Positions 13,401 to 24,264 of a DNA stretch of 64,000 nt are shown here, piece by piece (within the stretch, counting starts at the first letter, position 1; each line of letters begins with the position of its first letter). Source of the DNA: Phytoseiulus persimilis (Eukaryota; Arthropoda; Arachnida; Mesostigmata; Phytoseiidae); assembly GCA_037576195.1 (NCBI GenBank), contig CM075103.1, forward strand, positions 13,268,001-13,332,000, read 5' to 3'. Both the position numbers and the translations under genes were made by a program. The notes under the pieces are model-generated. The model was not told the origin of the DNA and did not search any database. It worked only from the letters and a program-made list of their open reading frames with translations.

Positions 13401-14101
13401 TGATCTTTCGGTGCAGATTCGGTTCCCGTTACGAAATCCGGTTGCGGTTGTTCCCAGACGCTTTTGAATTTCAATCTCTATGATTCAAAACCGACGCGAA
13501 TTCGACCAAAATGAGGTAAAAGGTTTCCATTTCAGTGGGGCTTGCCCATTGTCTGCCGTGAGTCATGTCCCAAAATACTAGATGGCGACGGGGTTACACG
13601 AAAACAGTTACAAGACCAGGCTTAGCTCGACCGGAGACAGAGTATGGACTCTCCCGCAATTCCAGGAACATTCCAAACTCGCGGCCGACGATTTCCGTCG
13701 CAGTCGTTGCAGAGCGCTATTTACCCAGCGACGTTTTCATCTGCCTCGTCCGCTTTGCTCTTGGTGTGCGGAGGTCAACAGTTTACAGAGAATACGAAAA
13801 TTAAACAAATTCAAAAGTGGTCTTGGCGAACACAGAACGGAGAGCGATTCAAAGTTCACCGGCATTCAGTCTTACCGTTCACTAAGCTTCGTCGCTGGGC
13901 AGTTTACTTGAGCGGGAAGAGGGCTTTCCCCTTCTTTCGGACGCCGAAACTCCGCTCGTAACAACAACGACTTCGCTGACTCAGCAACAATTTCTTGTTG
14001 ACAAACCCAAGGCCTCGAAGATATGGAAGGAATCTTCTCGGATTTTCTGGCGTCCTTCGACGACGAGTTCTTATCTTCTTCTTTCGACAACAAATTCAAA
14101 G

Positions 14102-14218
14102 CTCCGAAAAAGAGTACTTCATGATCATTGGAACGAACAAGAGACAGACGGTCGACCAAGCCACACGGACGGATCCTCCTAAGCCGAATGAGTGTCTGCG
14201 GACAGACGAATTGGACAG
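14102..14218 (+). CDS. Candidate internal exon, plus strand, inside the presumed intron
   Basis: A pyrimidine-rich acceptor ends in TTCAAAG at 14101 and a strong GACAG/GTGAGC donor follows 14218. The 117-nt exon has a one-base lead, 38 open codons (SEKEYFMIIGTNKRQTVDQA, ending NECLRTDELD) and two bases over. A possible follow-on exon, about 14391-14519 before CACG/GTAAGA, matches its phase but has a poor acceptor. Further downstream, 15009-15389 is open for a basic Arg/Ser-rich peptide ending in a hydrophobic tail. Together they could be a gene nested antisense in the intron of the large gene. No homology is recognised. Confidence 0.3.
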
Positions 14219-16759
14219 GTGAGCAAGCGACCGGCCGACTGAGTGAGTGGAGTGGAAACCCGAAGTATCAACAAGTGTGGACGTAAATGTTTCCATTTTT
14301 TCTTCATATTTTTCTATGTTTGCGGATGGCTGGACGTAATAGCGGACATTTTTCAACAATGCTCGAGCGACCACAGGTGAGAGGAGCCAGCCGAGAGGGC
14401 CGATTCGTAGCCACGCTTTACGAAAACGACCATGACGACAACGATGACCGAGGATGGCAGAGGAAGACGCAGCGCCGTAGCCCTAGCCCATGCTTGGATG
14501 GGCTCGCGCCCGAGTCACGGTAAGAGCCTTCCCTGTCGTTCAGCTCTCGGTGGCTGAAGATGCCCGGAGAGAGAATGAGGCAGAAGACTCACGGAAAGTC
14601 CAGCGACACTGGACGTGGTCAACGTTGCGTGCAATGTGCCACCCGTTCGGCGCGAGTTCAGAGCTCTCTCTCTGTCCGAAGCATCGGGACGCACGTCGTC
14701 GAATGTTTATTGAAAGAAAGCGAATCCACACTCAACATCAGACTGGAACATGTTCTCCATTCTCCTCTCGGACCTCTGGCCTTCGCGATGTTCGAGCAGG
14801 AAAACAACGATTCCCGCCATCGGAGCCGAAGGGAGCGTTCGAACTCCAGGAATCAATCGAACGTCGTCGACCCCCTTTTGTCCTTCAACTACGGAAAATG
14901 AGATGATTCCATCATTTTCATCACGAGAACCACAAGGAGAGAGATTTCAAGGTGAAGGAATTCCGGTAATCGGGCTCGATCAGATTCCGATCAGAGAGTT
15001 TTCCAGGAATGATCTCATTGGAAAAGGGAAGAGATTCGCGTCAGATCAGGAGACCGGAAAGTTCACAAGGTCAGCACGCTGCCCAACTCATGTGTATCCC
15101 GGTTCCAACGGTCGGAACTCCGGCTGGAGCCCTCTCAAGAAGTGACACAACGGCGTGCGAAAACTATCCAAGCAGAAAGCGGCACAGAAGCAGAAGAAGC
15201 CACACGAGCAGAAGCAGCTACAGGAGCACTCCTAGCTACAAAAAAAGGAGAAGAAAACGAGTGTTCCGACTGAAAGTTTCCGAGTTGCATCATAAGACGA
15301 GGCAAATGGCCCAGAGAAATGGATTTTCTGTGGTGCCAACGACTGCAGTGGTGTTAGTATTATTGAGCGGCGTCACCGCTCTTTTGTGAGCAGGTTTTCA
15401 AACGCACACAAACAGACGACGAAAGAAGAACACCACAGAGAACGTGGAGGGCGGCTGCGGTCGAAGTGACCGTGAACGCCGGTTGGGAGCAACGTTGTGA
15501 GCCCAGCAAAGCGGAGCCGAAATGAACAGAACGCATCGGACACGACATTCCGCACGGGCAAAACCAACCGACCGCACGGCGACAATCCCCAATTAACAAT
15601 CAGCAGTCAATCTTCGGCGGGCATGGGTTTCAGTCCAAGAAGGGCCTGCTCCACCAGCCGTTTCTTTCGTCCGTCCGCGGACGAGGTCTGCGTTTCGGAA
15701 CCGTTCGGAAACAAAACCGTCCGATTTGGAAAACGCCCTTGTCGCCCGAATCGCTGCTCTGGAAGGATGAGTCGCGGTCGCTTCACTTCAAGAAACAACT
15801 TGTCCAAAACGTTCAAACAGCCGAGTCGTTCCAAAGTCTTTGAAATCGCTGCTGAAGTAGCAGTCGTTGCTCGACCAGTGTTTCACTGACGAGCACAAAA
15901 CGCGACAGCCTGCTTCTCCTTTTCTTCTTCTCCATAAGTCAATCTGAGGCGTTTCGTCAAAATTGAAAACATGGATTGATCACCGTAGCATGCGAATCGG
16001 CTACATCATCGATTTACTCCGCCAGCAAGCGAGCCGGAGCAAGAAAACTTCATCCATCCGTCAACTCGGCTCGCTCACGGATCGCCATCACCGCCTAAGA
16101 CCAGAGCTTGATTTTGTTCCTCGAGATTTAGAGAACCTCGTCGGACTGAGCTTCTTGAGCCGCGCGCAGCTCGTTGGTAACGGACGTTGAAGCCTGGTCA
16201 ATCGAACCACGCGCGTTCGTCTTCGGGAACGCGAAGAGATACCACAGAGCTGCAGTATCTAGATGCCGGCGTGGAAATGGATTGCACTAAACTGTGATTT
16301 TACTGCTCGTATAACGTATTCCGGAAAACGTCTTCGGCTAAGACGAGTATTTAATCTGTGAGCGAAAATTGCGGTCGCTCTACAAATAAGAGCGACTGCA
16401 TCGAAATCGAGGGGGCATAAGATGGGAATCCATGTAAGGCAAACCACGTGACTCGCTATGCCCATCTAGAAGAGCAATCGGAACCATATCGCCAGCGGTA
16501 GTGCTCATAATGACGTCTCGGTCTCCCACGGCTCCAATTGAGACAAAAAGAGTTTTGAAACGGAATGCCACTCGAGCTAAGTTTCTCATGGTTCGTTTGC
16601 TCCGGGGAGGCTCAGTTATTCTTCCTAGGTTTTCAACTGTGAGAATCTGTGTGGAATGAAGATAAATCGCGGGGACGCTACCCCATACCAAAACCGGGAA
16701 TCAACCGGGAAAAAGTGCAGCAGAACCAATCATCAGTTGCAAAATTGGAGAAAACTTAC

Positions 16760-18336
16760 CGGGTGCCTTGCGACGAGTTGTTCGTCCGGACTTCGAACTA
16801 CTGACAGATCCGCAGCTCCTTCGCCGCCTCCTCTTCTCCATGGATCCACTTCCGCTGCATCCGCTGATGCTTGCCTCCTTGACCTCCACTTCTTTGATGT
16901 ATTGAATGCCATTGATGTACTCAGGTTCGGGATATCGGTCCCGGTTCCTTGGAGCTGGAAGCGGTTCGGCCGCGGGTTCGGGGGGACACGGAGGGGGTTT
17001 GTACTTAATCGCTACAACCTGCGGCGTGTCCGCTGGATCGCTAGTTTCGGTGATCTTTGGAACGGCAGCTAAGTTCTCACAGTTTCCGAAGCTCGAATGT
17101 GACTCGTTGTCGGTCGCGGAACTCCCCGATGAAATTCCAGACTCGTAGTCGCGTTCCACTGGCGACTTGGTCTCAGTTTTCGGTTCTGGTTCAGTGGAAA
17201 CGACGTCTATTACCGTCTGCACCTCAGCGTTAGCGATGGCGGCCGGCGGCTGAACGTTGTTCAGTCGGCGGAAATTCGTCTTGATGTACTTTCTGAGAGC
17301 GCGCGGCGGCATGACGTAGTGTTTCTCGAACTCGTTGCTTGTGTGGAACACGATCTGTCGCTGGTACTCTTCATTGGTTTGAGGATCCCTGTAGTTCTGG
17401 GGGGAGGTCACCAGGGCGTGCTGGAGGTCCGACTGGCTGACGCTGGACTTGTTCGAAAGCTTCCGACTCTGTTCCAGCTCGTTAATAGAGGTCAGCGATG
17501 CCGACTTCTTCAGGATTCCGGGCAGAGTTCGTTCGTCCGTGGCTTCAACGCTAGACGGCATCCGTGGCAGAGTTTGGCCTCTTTGCTCCCCGCTCGACGC
17601 AGTCTGATCCGTCAGAGTCTTAGGACTGTTTTTCTTGAAGCGAGGGAGACTGAACGACCACAAACGTCGGCTCGCCTTCGTTTTCTCTGACTCGGTCGGC
17701 GACGACGATGTCGAAGAAATGTCATCTTGAATGGACCGCGCACCCTGGGAGAGACTTCTGGACAGCGACTTCGAGTCGGGTGTCGATCGCGGAGTGTCAG
17801 AAGTACTGCAGCTGTCAGGACTGTAGCTTCGGACACTGTCATCGAAGCTGACAAATTTCTCCTGGACCCTCGCGGGGAGAATCTGCGAATTCGCCATCGA
17901 ATGCTGGATCTTCGGACTCCGGGTTATGCCGTTCTGCGAGGCGGTGGTGGCGGCACGGATCGAGGGAGTCGAAGGGACCATCGGGACGGCGGTGGCCGTA
18001 GTCATTTTCTCGTTGGCTTCGGAGGCCAAGAGGTGAAGACTCTTGTTCTCCGACGCGAGTTGCTGCGCGCGCATCTCGGAGAACCTGCTCTGGGCCGCGG
18101 TCAGATGGGGTACCGGTGGATGACTCGACGTCGGGACTGCCGGAGGTGGCAGCGGGCGGGAAGGCTGCGGGGGCGGTCGTCTCGAAGGAAGTGGCACGAT
18201 CCGAGGCACATCGCGCGTTGGCGGAGGCATCTCAGGCCTTGACGGAATCCTTGGGGGCTCCCTCAGCTGGAGGTTGTTGTAAATCAGGGGACAGGTCTGA
18301 CCGTCCGCGCCCCGGATCAGACGTATGTCAGCATGC
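16760..18336 (-). CDS. Main exon of a large proline/serine-rich protein, family unknown
   Basis: This 1577-nt minus-strand exon is the longest coding segment in the first 50 kb. It starts after a TTCCACAG acceptor and ends at a textbook CCCG/GTAAGT donor, with one base carried over. About 525 residues are encoded. They begin HADIRLIRGADGQTCPLIYN. A proline-rich stretch follows (PLPSRRPPPQPSRPLPPP), then long Ser/Thr-rich low-complexity sequence with SRSLSQ and SFSLPRFKK motifs. The segment TLPGILKKSASLTSI is phosphosite-like, and there is a more ordered patch around EFEKHYVMPPRALRKYIKTN. A basic RRRRR run comes near the end. There is no transmembrane segment or catalytic motif. The composition resembles cytoskeletal scaffolds or receptor cytoplasmic tails, which is inference from style only. 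The reading frame is continuous and codon use is protein-like, so I am sure it is coding and unsure what it is. Confidence 0.9.
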
Positions 18337-20732
18337 CTGTGGAATACACAAATAAATTATCATAAATTAAATTGAAAAAGACAGTTTCGAGTCACTTGTC
18401 GGTCAAAAGCCAAACTAACGATGCGGCCCGGCATCAGCAGCAACAACGGGTACAGACAGACGACCCTCATACGACACCGCCGCAATCATCAACGGCGGCG
18501 TGTTGTTTCTTCCCAGATTCACGTTTCGGTTAAGTTCGAATGCGAGACATTCCGCATGCTTCGAAGCCCTTTCGGAACGTTCCAGATTCCATTCCGCTGA
18601 CCGTATTCAATGGATCATGGATCGGGAGCAAGGCTGAGGGTTCGGGCGGTCTTTACGATCGCTTGCTGCACGGCACACGCCATCACGACCATATCATGAC
18701 GCAGTCTCGAGTAGCGGTCAGAGTGCAAGCCGCGGGCTCGATCTTCCGCGGGACACGAGCTGAAGCGGATTTCCTCAATGCGATAGGTGAACTACTTGCT
18801 CCACAAGGTAGCTGAACTTGCGGCCACCAACGTACGCGAAAGTCGAGAAATGCTTCGCAACGCGGAGGCCCTCGGAAAAATGTTGAGTGACTGTATGGCG
18901 AAGAAGAATCGTTTGCCCAAGATCAGAAAATCGAACTTCTGGATCGGGTTCTCGCCGGATGCGATCCTGATATCCCCGACGGGAGCAACGAAAGCGACAA
19001 GAGCAACGAAATTGTAAGTCATAAACGAAGTCGGCTCGAATTTCGAAGACAAGACAATGGGCGCAATCGTCGTGGAGGAGGCGACTCTGTCGCGGCGTAC
19101 CGTCACGATAATGAACAATAACGCCGTGATCGTGATGATGTCCGGCGACCTTTGTCTGAGCTGGCTGGGTGGCGATCGGTACTGAGCCAAGTTGTGAGGT
19201 CCGGTCCGGTCGTCATGTAGTCCACGTCAGAAACCCGAGAAGGTCCACCTGAGCGACTGGTCGGAAGAGAGCAGTAAATAATCGTTAATCACTGATTGCG
19301 GATGAGAGGAATTCGTTGAGACGCGCTTCGTAGTGATAGTTCACAAGGAACAAAGACATCATTTAGACTGAGTTATCGGAAAGAGAAGAGTCGACCTGGC
19401 CGGAAAATCAACCAGTCGACTGACCGAGCCGACGGTCGAGAAGTCCACTGGCCAGCAAGTAGGCTTGTTCGACATGTTAACCGCAGGAAGAAGATTGTCT
19501 GACCATTACCAAGCTTGGCTGATGATCATAGAGCACCGTGACAGATAAACAACTTGTTCAAGTCTTTGCTGCTTGCGTGCTCTGACCCAAATGCCGACCC
19601 CAAATGCACCGCTAGGTTAAACTGCACCGAGCTCAGACGACTCTGATTGGATGGTCCCGGTGGTCCTTCTTGCCTTAAGCGTACTTCTACTCTCCGATAA
19701 CGTCCGCGATTCCAATTGAGCCCGAACTTATGAGAGCAGAGCGAACTCGGAGCAGGCGCAGAGCGAGTATTGCGTGAACGCTGAGGTCTGCTTCGATCCT
19801 CGAAGGCAACCGAAAACTCTCGGAATGGATAACTGGTTCCATCTCAACATGCTCATCAATCGTACGATTCAGGAGCTGCCAAGGCATTCCTCAATGTGAG
19901 ACGGATCTCAGGAACGACAGAATGCTTCGCTCAACAGATTGACCACATAATGGGTCAACTTGAAGAAAGGCGAACGGCGACGCCGAATCATCTCGCTGTC
20001 CCGGAAGGAGGATAACCATGGCGAAATCTGTTCTGGCGCGCGTCGAGACTCGGGCTCCACACGGGATAAAACCTGAAAAGAAGAAATAATCCGATGCCTG
20101 CGCAGGCGGGGGAACCGCGGATTCCCGCGGAAAGCAATTTCAATTCTGGTGCGGGAAGAGAGCCTAAGCACGGCGAGCGTCCTGGCTCGTCGCGACGACG
20201 GAATTCCTTTTCACGGCTTCACAGCTCGGCAAAGCAAGGCGCTGTCCGCAATCTGGGAGTGCTTGATTTATCTTGGTCTCTTCTGCGAAAGGTGAAGTCG
20301 GTGCTTGGCTAAGCCGAGCTACACAGAGGATGGAGTCGTCAAGTCTTCTGCGTCTGCTAGTCAACGTTCCGAAATCGGGGGCTGATCCAAGTGAATCGGC
20401 GAACAAACGGAGGAACGACGCCAGCGACGAACAAACGAGCGAGCGGAGTTTTATCAGTTTTGTTGATAGTACAAGAGAACGAGCGAACAATTCTCAAGTC
20501 GGCGTAGACGTTGGCTTCGGCGCTACTCTGCCAGACTCAGCCCGTTATTTGAGTTTGCGCTCGCCGAAAACTGCGAGCGTCTGTCTAATCGCATTATCGT
20601 CGTCGCCGTTATGTTCGTTGTCGTCGTCATCGCCACAACCGTGAGCGGCATCGTCATCGCCGACACCAGCATCGTTCGCATCGTGGTGATCAACGGAGAA
20701 TGGAGTTAATCTCCCGCTGTTATGCTGCTCAC
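18337..20732. other. Presumed 2.4-kb intron of the large minus-strand gene
   Basis: It is bounded by GTGAGC at 20727-20732 and CCACAG at 18337-18342, read on the minus strand. No coding segment inside it is convincing on either strand. Confidence 0.45.
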
Positions 20733-20863
20733 CTTTCGAGGCTCTTGTAAGAATTCCCGAGAATGGGCTCCGAGTTCCTCTGTGGCTGAAGTGGCCCATG
20801 CTGAGGTCCGCCCAGCTGATTGGGACCTCGGCTGATGAAATGATGCGTTTGCGACGTCATATC
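20733..20863 (-). CDS. Internal exon of the large proline/serine-rich gene
   Basis: On the minus strand a long pyrimidine tract ending in ATTGCAG precedes position 20863, and AAAG/GTGAGC follows position 20733. Both splice sites are strong. The 131-nt exon starts in phase 0, is open for 43 codons and ends with two bases of a codon. The next exon downstream (16760-18336) opens with exactly the one base needed, giving Arg at the junction. The peptide is rich in Gln, Pro, His and Asn and ends ...GNSYKSLE before the split Arg. A second frame is also open, but only this one fits the next exon. No domain is recognised. Upstream exons must lie above 20.9 kb and were not found with confidence. Confidence 0.6.
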
Positions 20864-23800
20864 CTGCAATGGATAAAAAAACTGATGAGCCACGGTTGTC
20901 ACCGACTAATTAGCATTCCGGCAATCAATGAAATGCGGGACGTACGCGAAGAACGGAATAACGATTCGTGGAATCCCCTGCCGAGGTAAGACAGAGTCCC
21001 CGACAAAGTTCAGAAAAGTCAATCGGACTTCGGATCTCGTTTGACGTTCTCAGGGCAAACACGTGATCCCGATTCGAACATCGCCATCCGATTTCTGATC
21101 GTTTTTTCTATCCACGGAGCTTGGTCACGTCGCGCATGTCGGGTGCTCAGTTTTTCCCTCGCGGAGCGACATACTTTGTCATGCTGTTCCAGAGTGTCTA
21201 TGTTTCGGGTCGTAGATAACTGATTGGCTTCTCAACTTGTTTCCACGTTAGCTCCGGGACGAAGCTGGCGTGAAAGAAAGGCGTCGGAAAGTTCACCCGG
21301 GGCACTTAAGCGAGATGCTGTTAGCGAGTATACGGCAACGATCATTCGTTTTGATGTTTTGCCACCATATCGTCCCACAGCTCGCCGAGCGTCGTTGGAG
21401 CATCCCTTAGTTTCGGATTTTCTGCTCGTCGACAGTGTTACCGGCACATGCTGTTCGAGCGATATCTTCCCACTGTTCTGACACCCGGCAACAACGCCTT
21501 TCTCGGGAGCAATTTGCAGTAACAAACGGAACACGTTACCACCGGCAGAGAATTAATTTTTGCGACGCTACCGCCACTCTGGTCGCTTTGAGCTCGTCTC
21601 CGCCTCGATCCCCAGTCGATGGATGAACGCGAGTCTTCTTCTATCTCTTGTTTAAGACGTTTCTCCGTCGGCGATCGACGACTCGGCACGCGGGAAGACC
21701 TGGAAACTTACTTTTGATCTGCGAATGCGACCGTACTCGCATTCGCATGTGATGGCCAGTCACGCATGATCACGGCAGAACGCCGCGTCCGAAAACAAGT
21801 TGAGACCCCTCGTGCCTTCGCGTCCACTGGTCGTTGTTTCGTTTTGATGCTTGTACCGGTTGAGAGAGCGCGGCTGCGCGATTCAAAGCGCACCATTGAA
21901 CAACTCATCATGAAAACGTCAGGAAGCTGACCACAATGTTCAAAAGCACTTCCGATGTCTTGAGAGTAACGCGCAATTTTCTCCTCTTGTTCATTTTCTT
22001 TTTCCAATTTATTCTCGCCGTCGCCGTCATCGTCGCCGGTCTTCTCAGCTAAAGCCACACATTGTCGTCGGATCGGCTTCCACCGTGAGACGATCGCAAT
22101 CATCGTCATCGAACCGTCGTTGTAATTATGGAGAAAAAGAGGGTTTCAGACATTAGTAGATTTCTGACCAGGGGGCGAATCCACCGTGGGAACCGAGTGT
22201 GTCTGCCGCTGATTCTCGAAAACTCTGGCACTTCCACCCGAGATTCGGTTTTCTCTCCAGATTTTCGCGAATTCCGCTGTGGTCTTGACGACATGTCCCC
22301 AAGTTCTGAGAAAGGAAAACAAACAGAGGAGATCCCGATTTCGCGATTAGCGAAGAAACCAATGAATCAGCAACATCGGTGAAGGTCAGTCCTTTCTTCA
22401 TCCGATTGGCGACGTCGACAACAACGTCGAAGAGGGAGCGCGGCGAAGCAAAAAACAACAGCGGAAGCAGTGGAAAAAGTTTCGACGGGGAACGAGAAAC
22501 GGTTGTTTCCGCCCAAACCGTTGTGATCACCATCGACCCTCCGCACAGTTATGTACAAGAGCTATCGGAGGGACTGACGTCAGAAACTCCCTTTCTAGTG
22601 ACTGTAGCTCTTCTCCAGCCATCGTCATACAGCATTCAGATCTCAGGGATCAGGACGCAAGCGAGAGCGACAGACAGCCGTGTACTACCCTATGAAGAGA
22701 TAGTCGATGATGTCAGGGGAACGGGGAAATTTACTTGGACAGGCGTGAAGGCGAGCCGAAGAGCATTCCGAGTGATTTCATCGAAACGCTTTCCTGACAC
22801 CAGCCCATCATTTTTCTTCCCTGTAAGCTTCGACACATTCCAGACGCGAAGCATCCCGCGAAATAGAGTTGGAAGCTCTCGGCGATTCGCCAGCCGAACC
22901 GCGACCTGGCCCGTAATTGAACTGAAGCGGGCTCTGGCGTTCAGATCGAGATGCGTTCATCTGGGGTGTCTGTTTAGAAACCAACATACTCCAGTGGTTC
23001 CGAGTCCGATTCGCGAGCCCTGATATCATGAGAAGACGTCCACGATTCCAGAAGTGGCCGCGAAACCGGTGCTGCCAACCTTTACAAAATGGAACGCGTT
23101 CCTCTAGGAGCAGTAGAACCAAATGATCATATCTTTACTTTGTGGTCGTGTGCGCTTTGAAACCTCATTATCCCCTTGTTCTCCCCGAACTCCGATCATC
23201 CGCTTCGCTCGCCCGTTTCTCGATAACCATCTCGTGTTTGTTTTCGGCGGTGACTCACTCCAGTCGCCTGGGCATCGGTTTAGCGAATCCAGAGGTAGGG
23301 ATTCGGAGAAGACTCCTCCTCAACGAGCTTAAGAGCCGCGATGGAGCAATTTGAAAAATATCAACGGAAAGAGCGTCTGCAGGCGATACCAGGAGAGCTT
23401 GCGCCGCCGGACAAGACGATGAAGAATAAAAGGAAAAAATTGAAGCATTCGAATCGTGCGAATCTTCTGAGCACGAAGACAACGGGGGATCGTGTTCCTT
23501 GAAGAAGATGACGGCAAGTCTTGAACGGCTCCCGGCGAGTGCACGCTGAACTAACGAAATACCCAACGGTTCTGAAGTGAAATAACAGATCCACGAACTT
23601 ATCGGATTGAAGAATCGGCAAATCCCTTCAGAATGTGGGGGATTGAGCCATCTTCGTTCATATATGATTATCCAGGATGCGGACCTTAAACTGGGTAAGC
23701 ATCGTGTTTGGAAAGCGCTTTAACCGTGAACCGGAAGCAATTCCGACCGAATTGAGATCGTCTTCACGGTACTGATGATTGGTTTGCCGAGGAATTCGTC

Positions 23801-24000
23801 ACAGCGATCGTCCTGAAACGCGTTCGCGTCATTTGTCAAAGCGCGCTCACCCCGTTTCACTTTGGATGGTAATCCTGGCTCGAACGTTCGTTTAGCGCGT
23901 TCTTTCACGCGCGTCGATCATCAACCGCGACCTTTGCGAATGCATGCGAGCTACCGTGCTCAACCAATTTCGAGTTTGCAACAACGTCAGAGAAGGGACA
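20864..24000. other. No supported gene; likely 5' intron or flank of the minus-strand gene
   Basis: Several GTAAGT/GTGAGT-like donors occur on the minus strand (for example at about 21707 and 23255), but the open frames before them do not match the phase-0 start of the 20733-20863 exon. The 22.4-23.0 kb plus-strand open frame of 214 codons has no recognisable sequence and no splice support. Confidence 0.3.
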
Positions 24001-24003
24001 TGA

Positions 24004-24264
24004 GCGTGCATTGATAATCAAGAAGTCGGCTTCGACGTGTTCAAGAGCTGTTTGGAATATTTTGCGAAATCGATGGCAGCTCTATGGCAAATCACTGGGC
24101 TCATGGTGGACAGAGAGCTGGAACGATTCCATCGTGAGGCGATAATATCCACGGAGGATATTATTTTTGCAATGGCGGACGATCTTGACTGTCTGAACGG
24201 ACCAGAATCGAAGCCCATGCTTGAACTGGAGAGGAAGAGATTGTTGCGAGGAAAGATGGACTGA
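24004..24264 (+). CDS. Candidate terminal exon, CENP-S/MHF1-like histone fold
   Basis: The plus-strand frame is open from about 24004 to TGA at 24262-24264 and lacks an ATG at its start, so it would be a last exon; the acceptor is not clear. The peptide reads as three amphipathic helices: FKSCLEYFAKSMAALWQ, then DRELERFHREA, then STEDIIFAMADDLDCL, followed by a basic tail. Centromere protein S has helix 2 ending in a D-L-E-x-F-A-R-H-A pattern and then T-x-N-T-E-D at the start of helix 3, and the pattern here is similar with a two-residue gap. CENP-S pairs with CENP-X in kinetochore and Fanconi-anaemia DNA repair complexes. The assignment rests on my memory of the family pattern, and no upstream exon was found. 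Confidence 0.35.
   Translation, partial: ACIDNQEVGFDVFKSCLEYFAKSMAALWQITGLMVDRELERFHREAIISTEDIIFAMADDLDCLNGPESKPMLELERKRLLRGKMD

Larger units (their letters stand above)
9229..16759. other. Presumed 7.5-kb intron with a possible opposite-strand exon
   Basis: On the minus strand I find no exon that fits the phase of the large gene. The stretch 9770-9930 repeats a CTTCGGAAGT-like word four times at irregular spacing. A (GCC)5 run is at 10455-10469. The best coding signal is on the plus strand at 14.1-15.4 kb, listed separately. Confidence 0.35.

Noticed and set aside
21708..22109. Minus-strand frame before a strong AAAA/GTAAGT donor
   Set aside because: Its phase does not fit the 20733-20863 exon and joining would produce a stop.
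22379..23023. 214-codon plus-strand frame
   Set aside because: No ordered sequence, domain or splice support; length near the chance limit.
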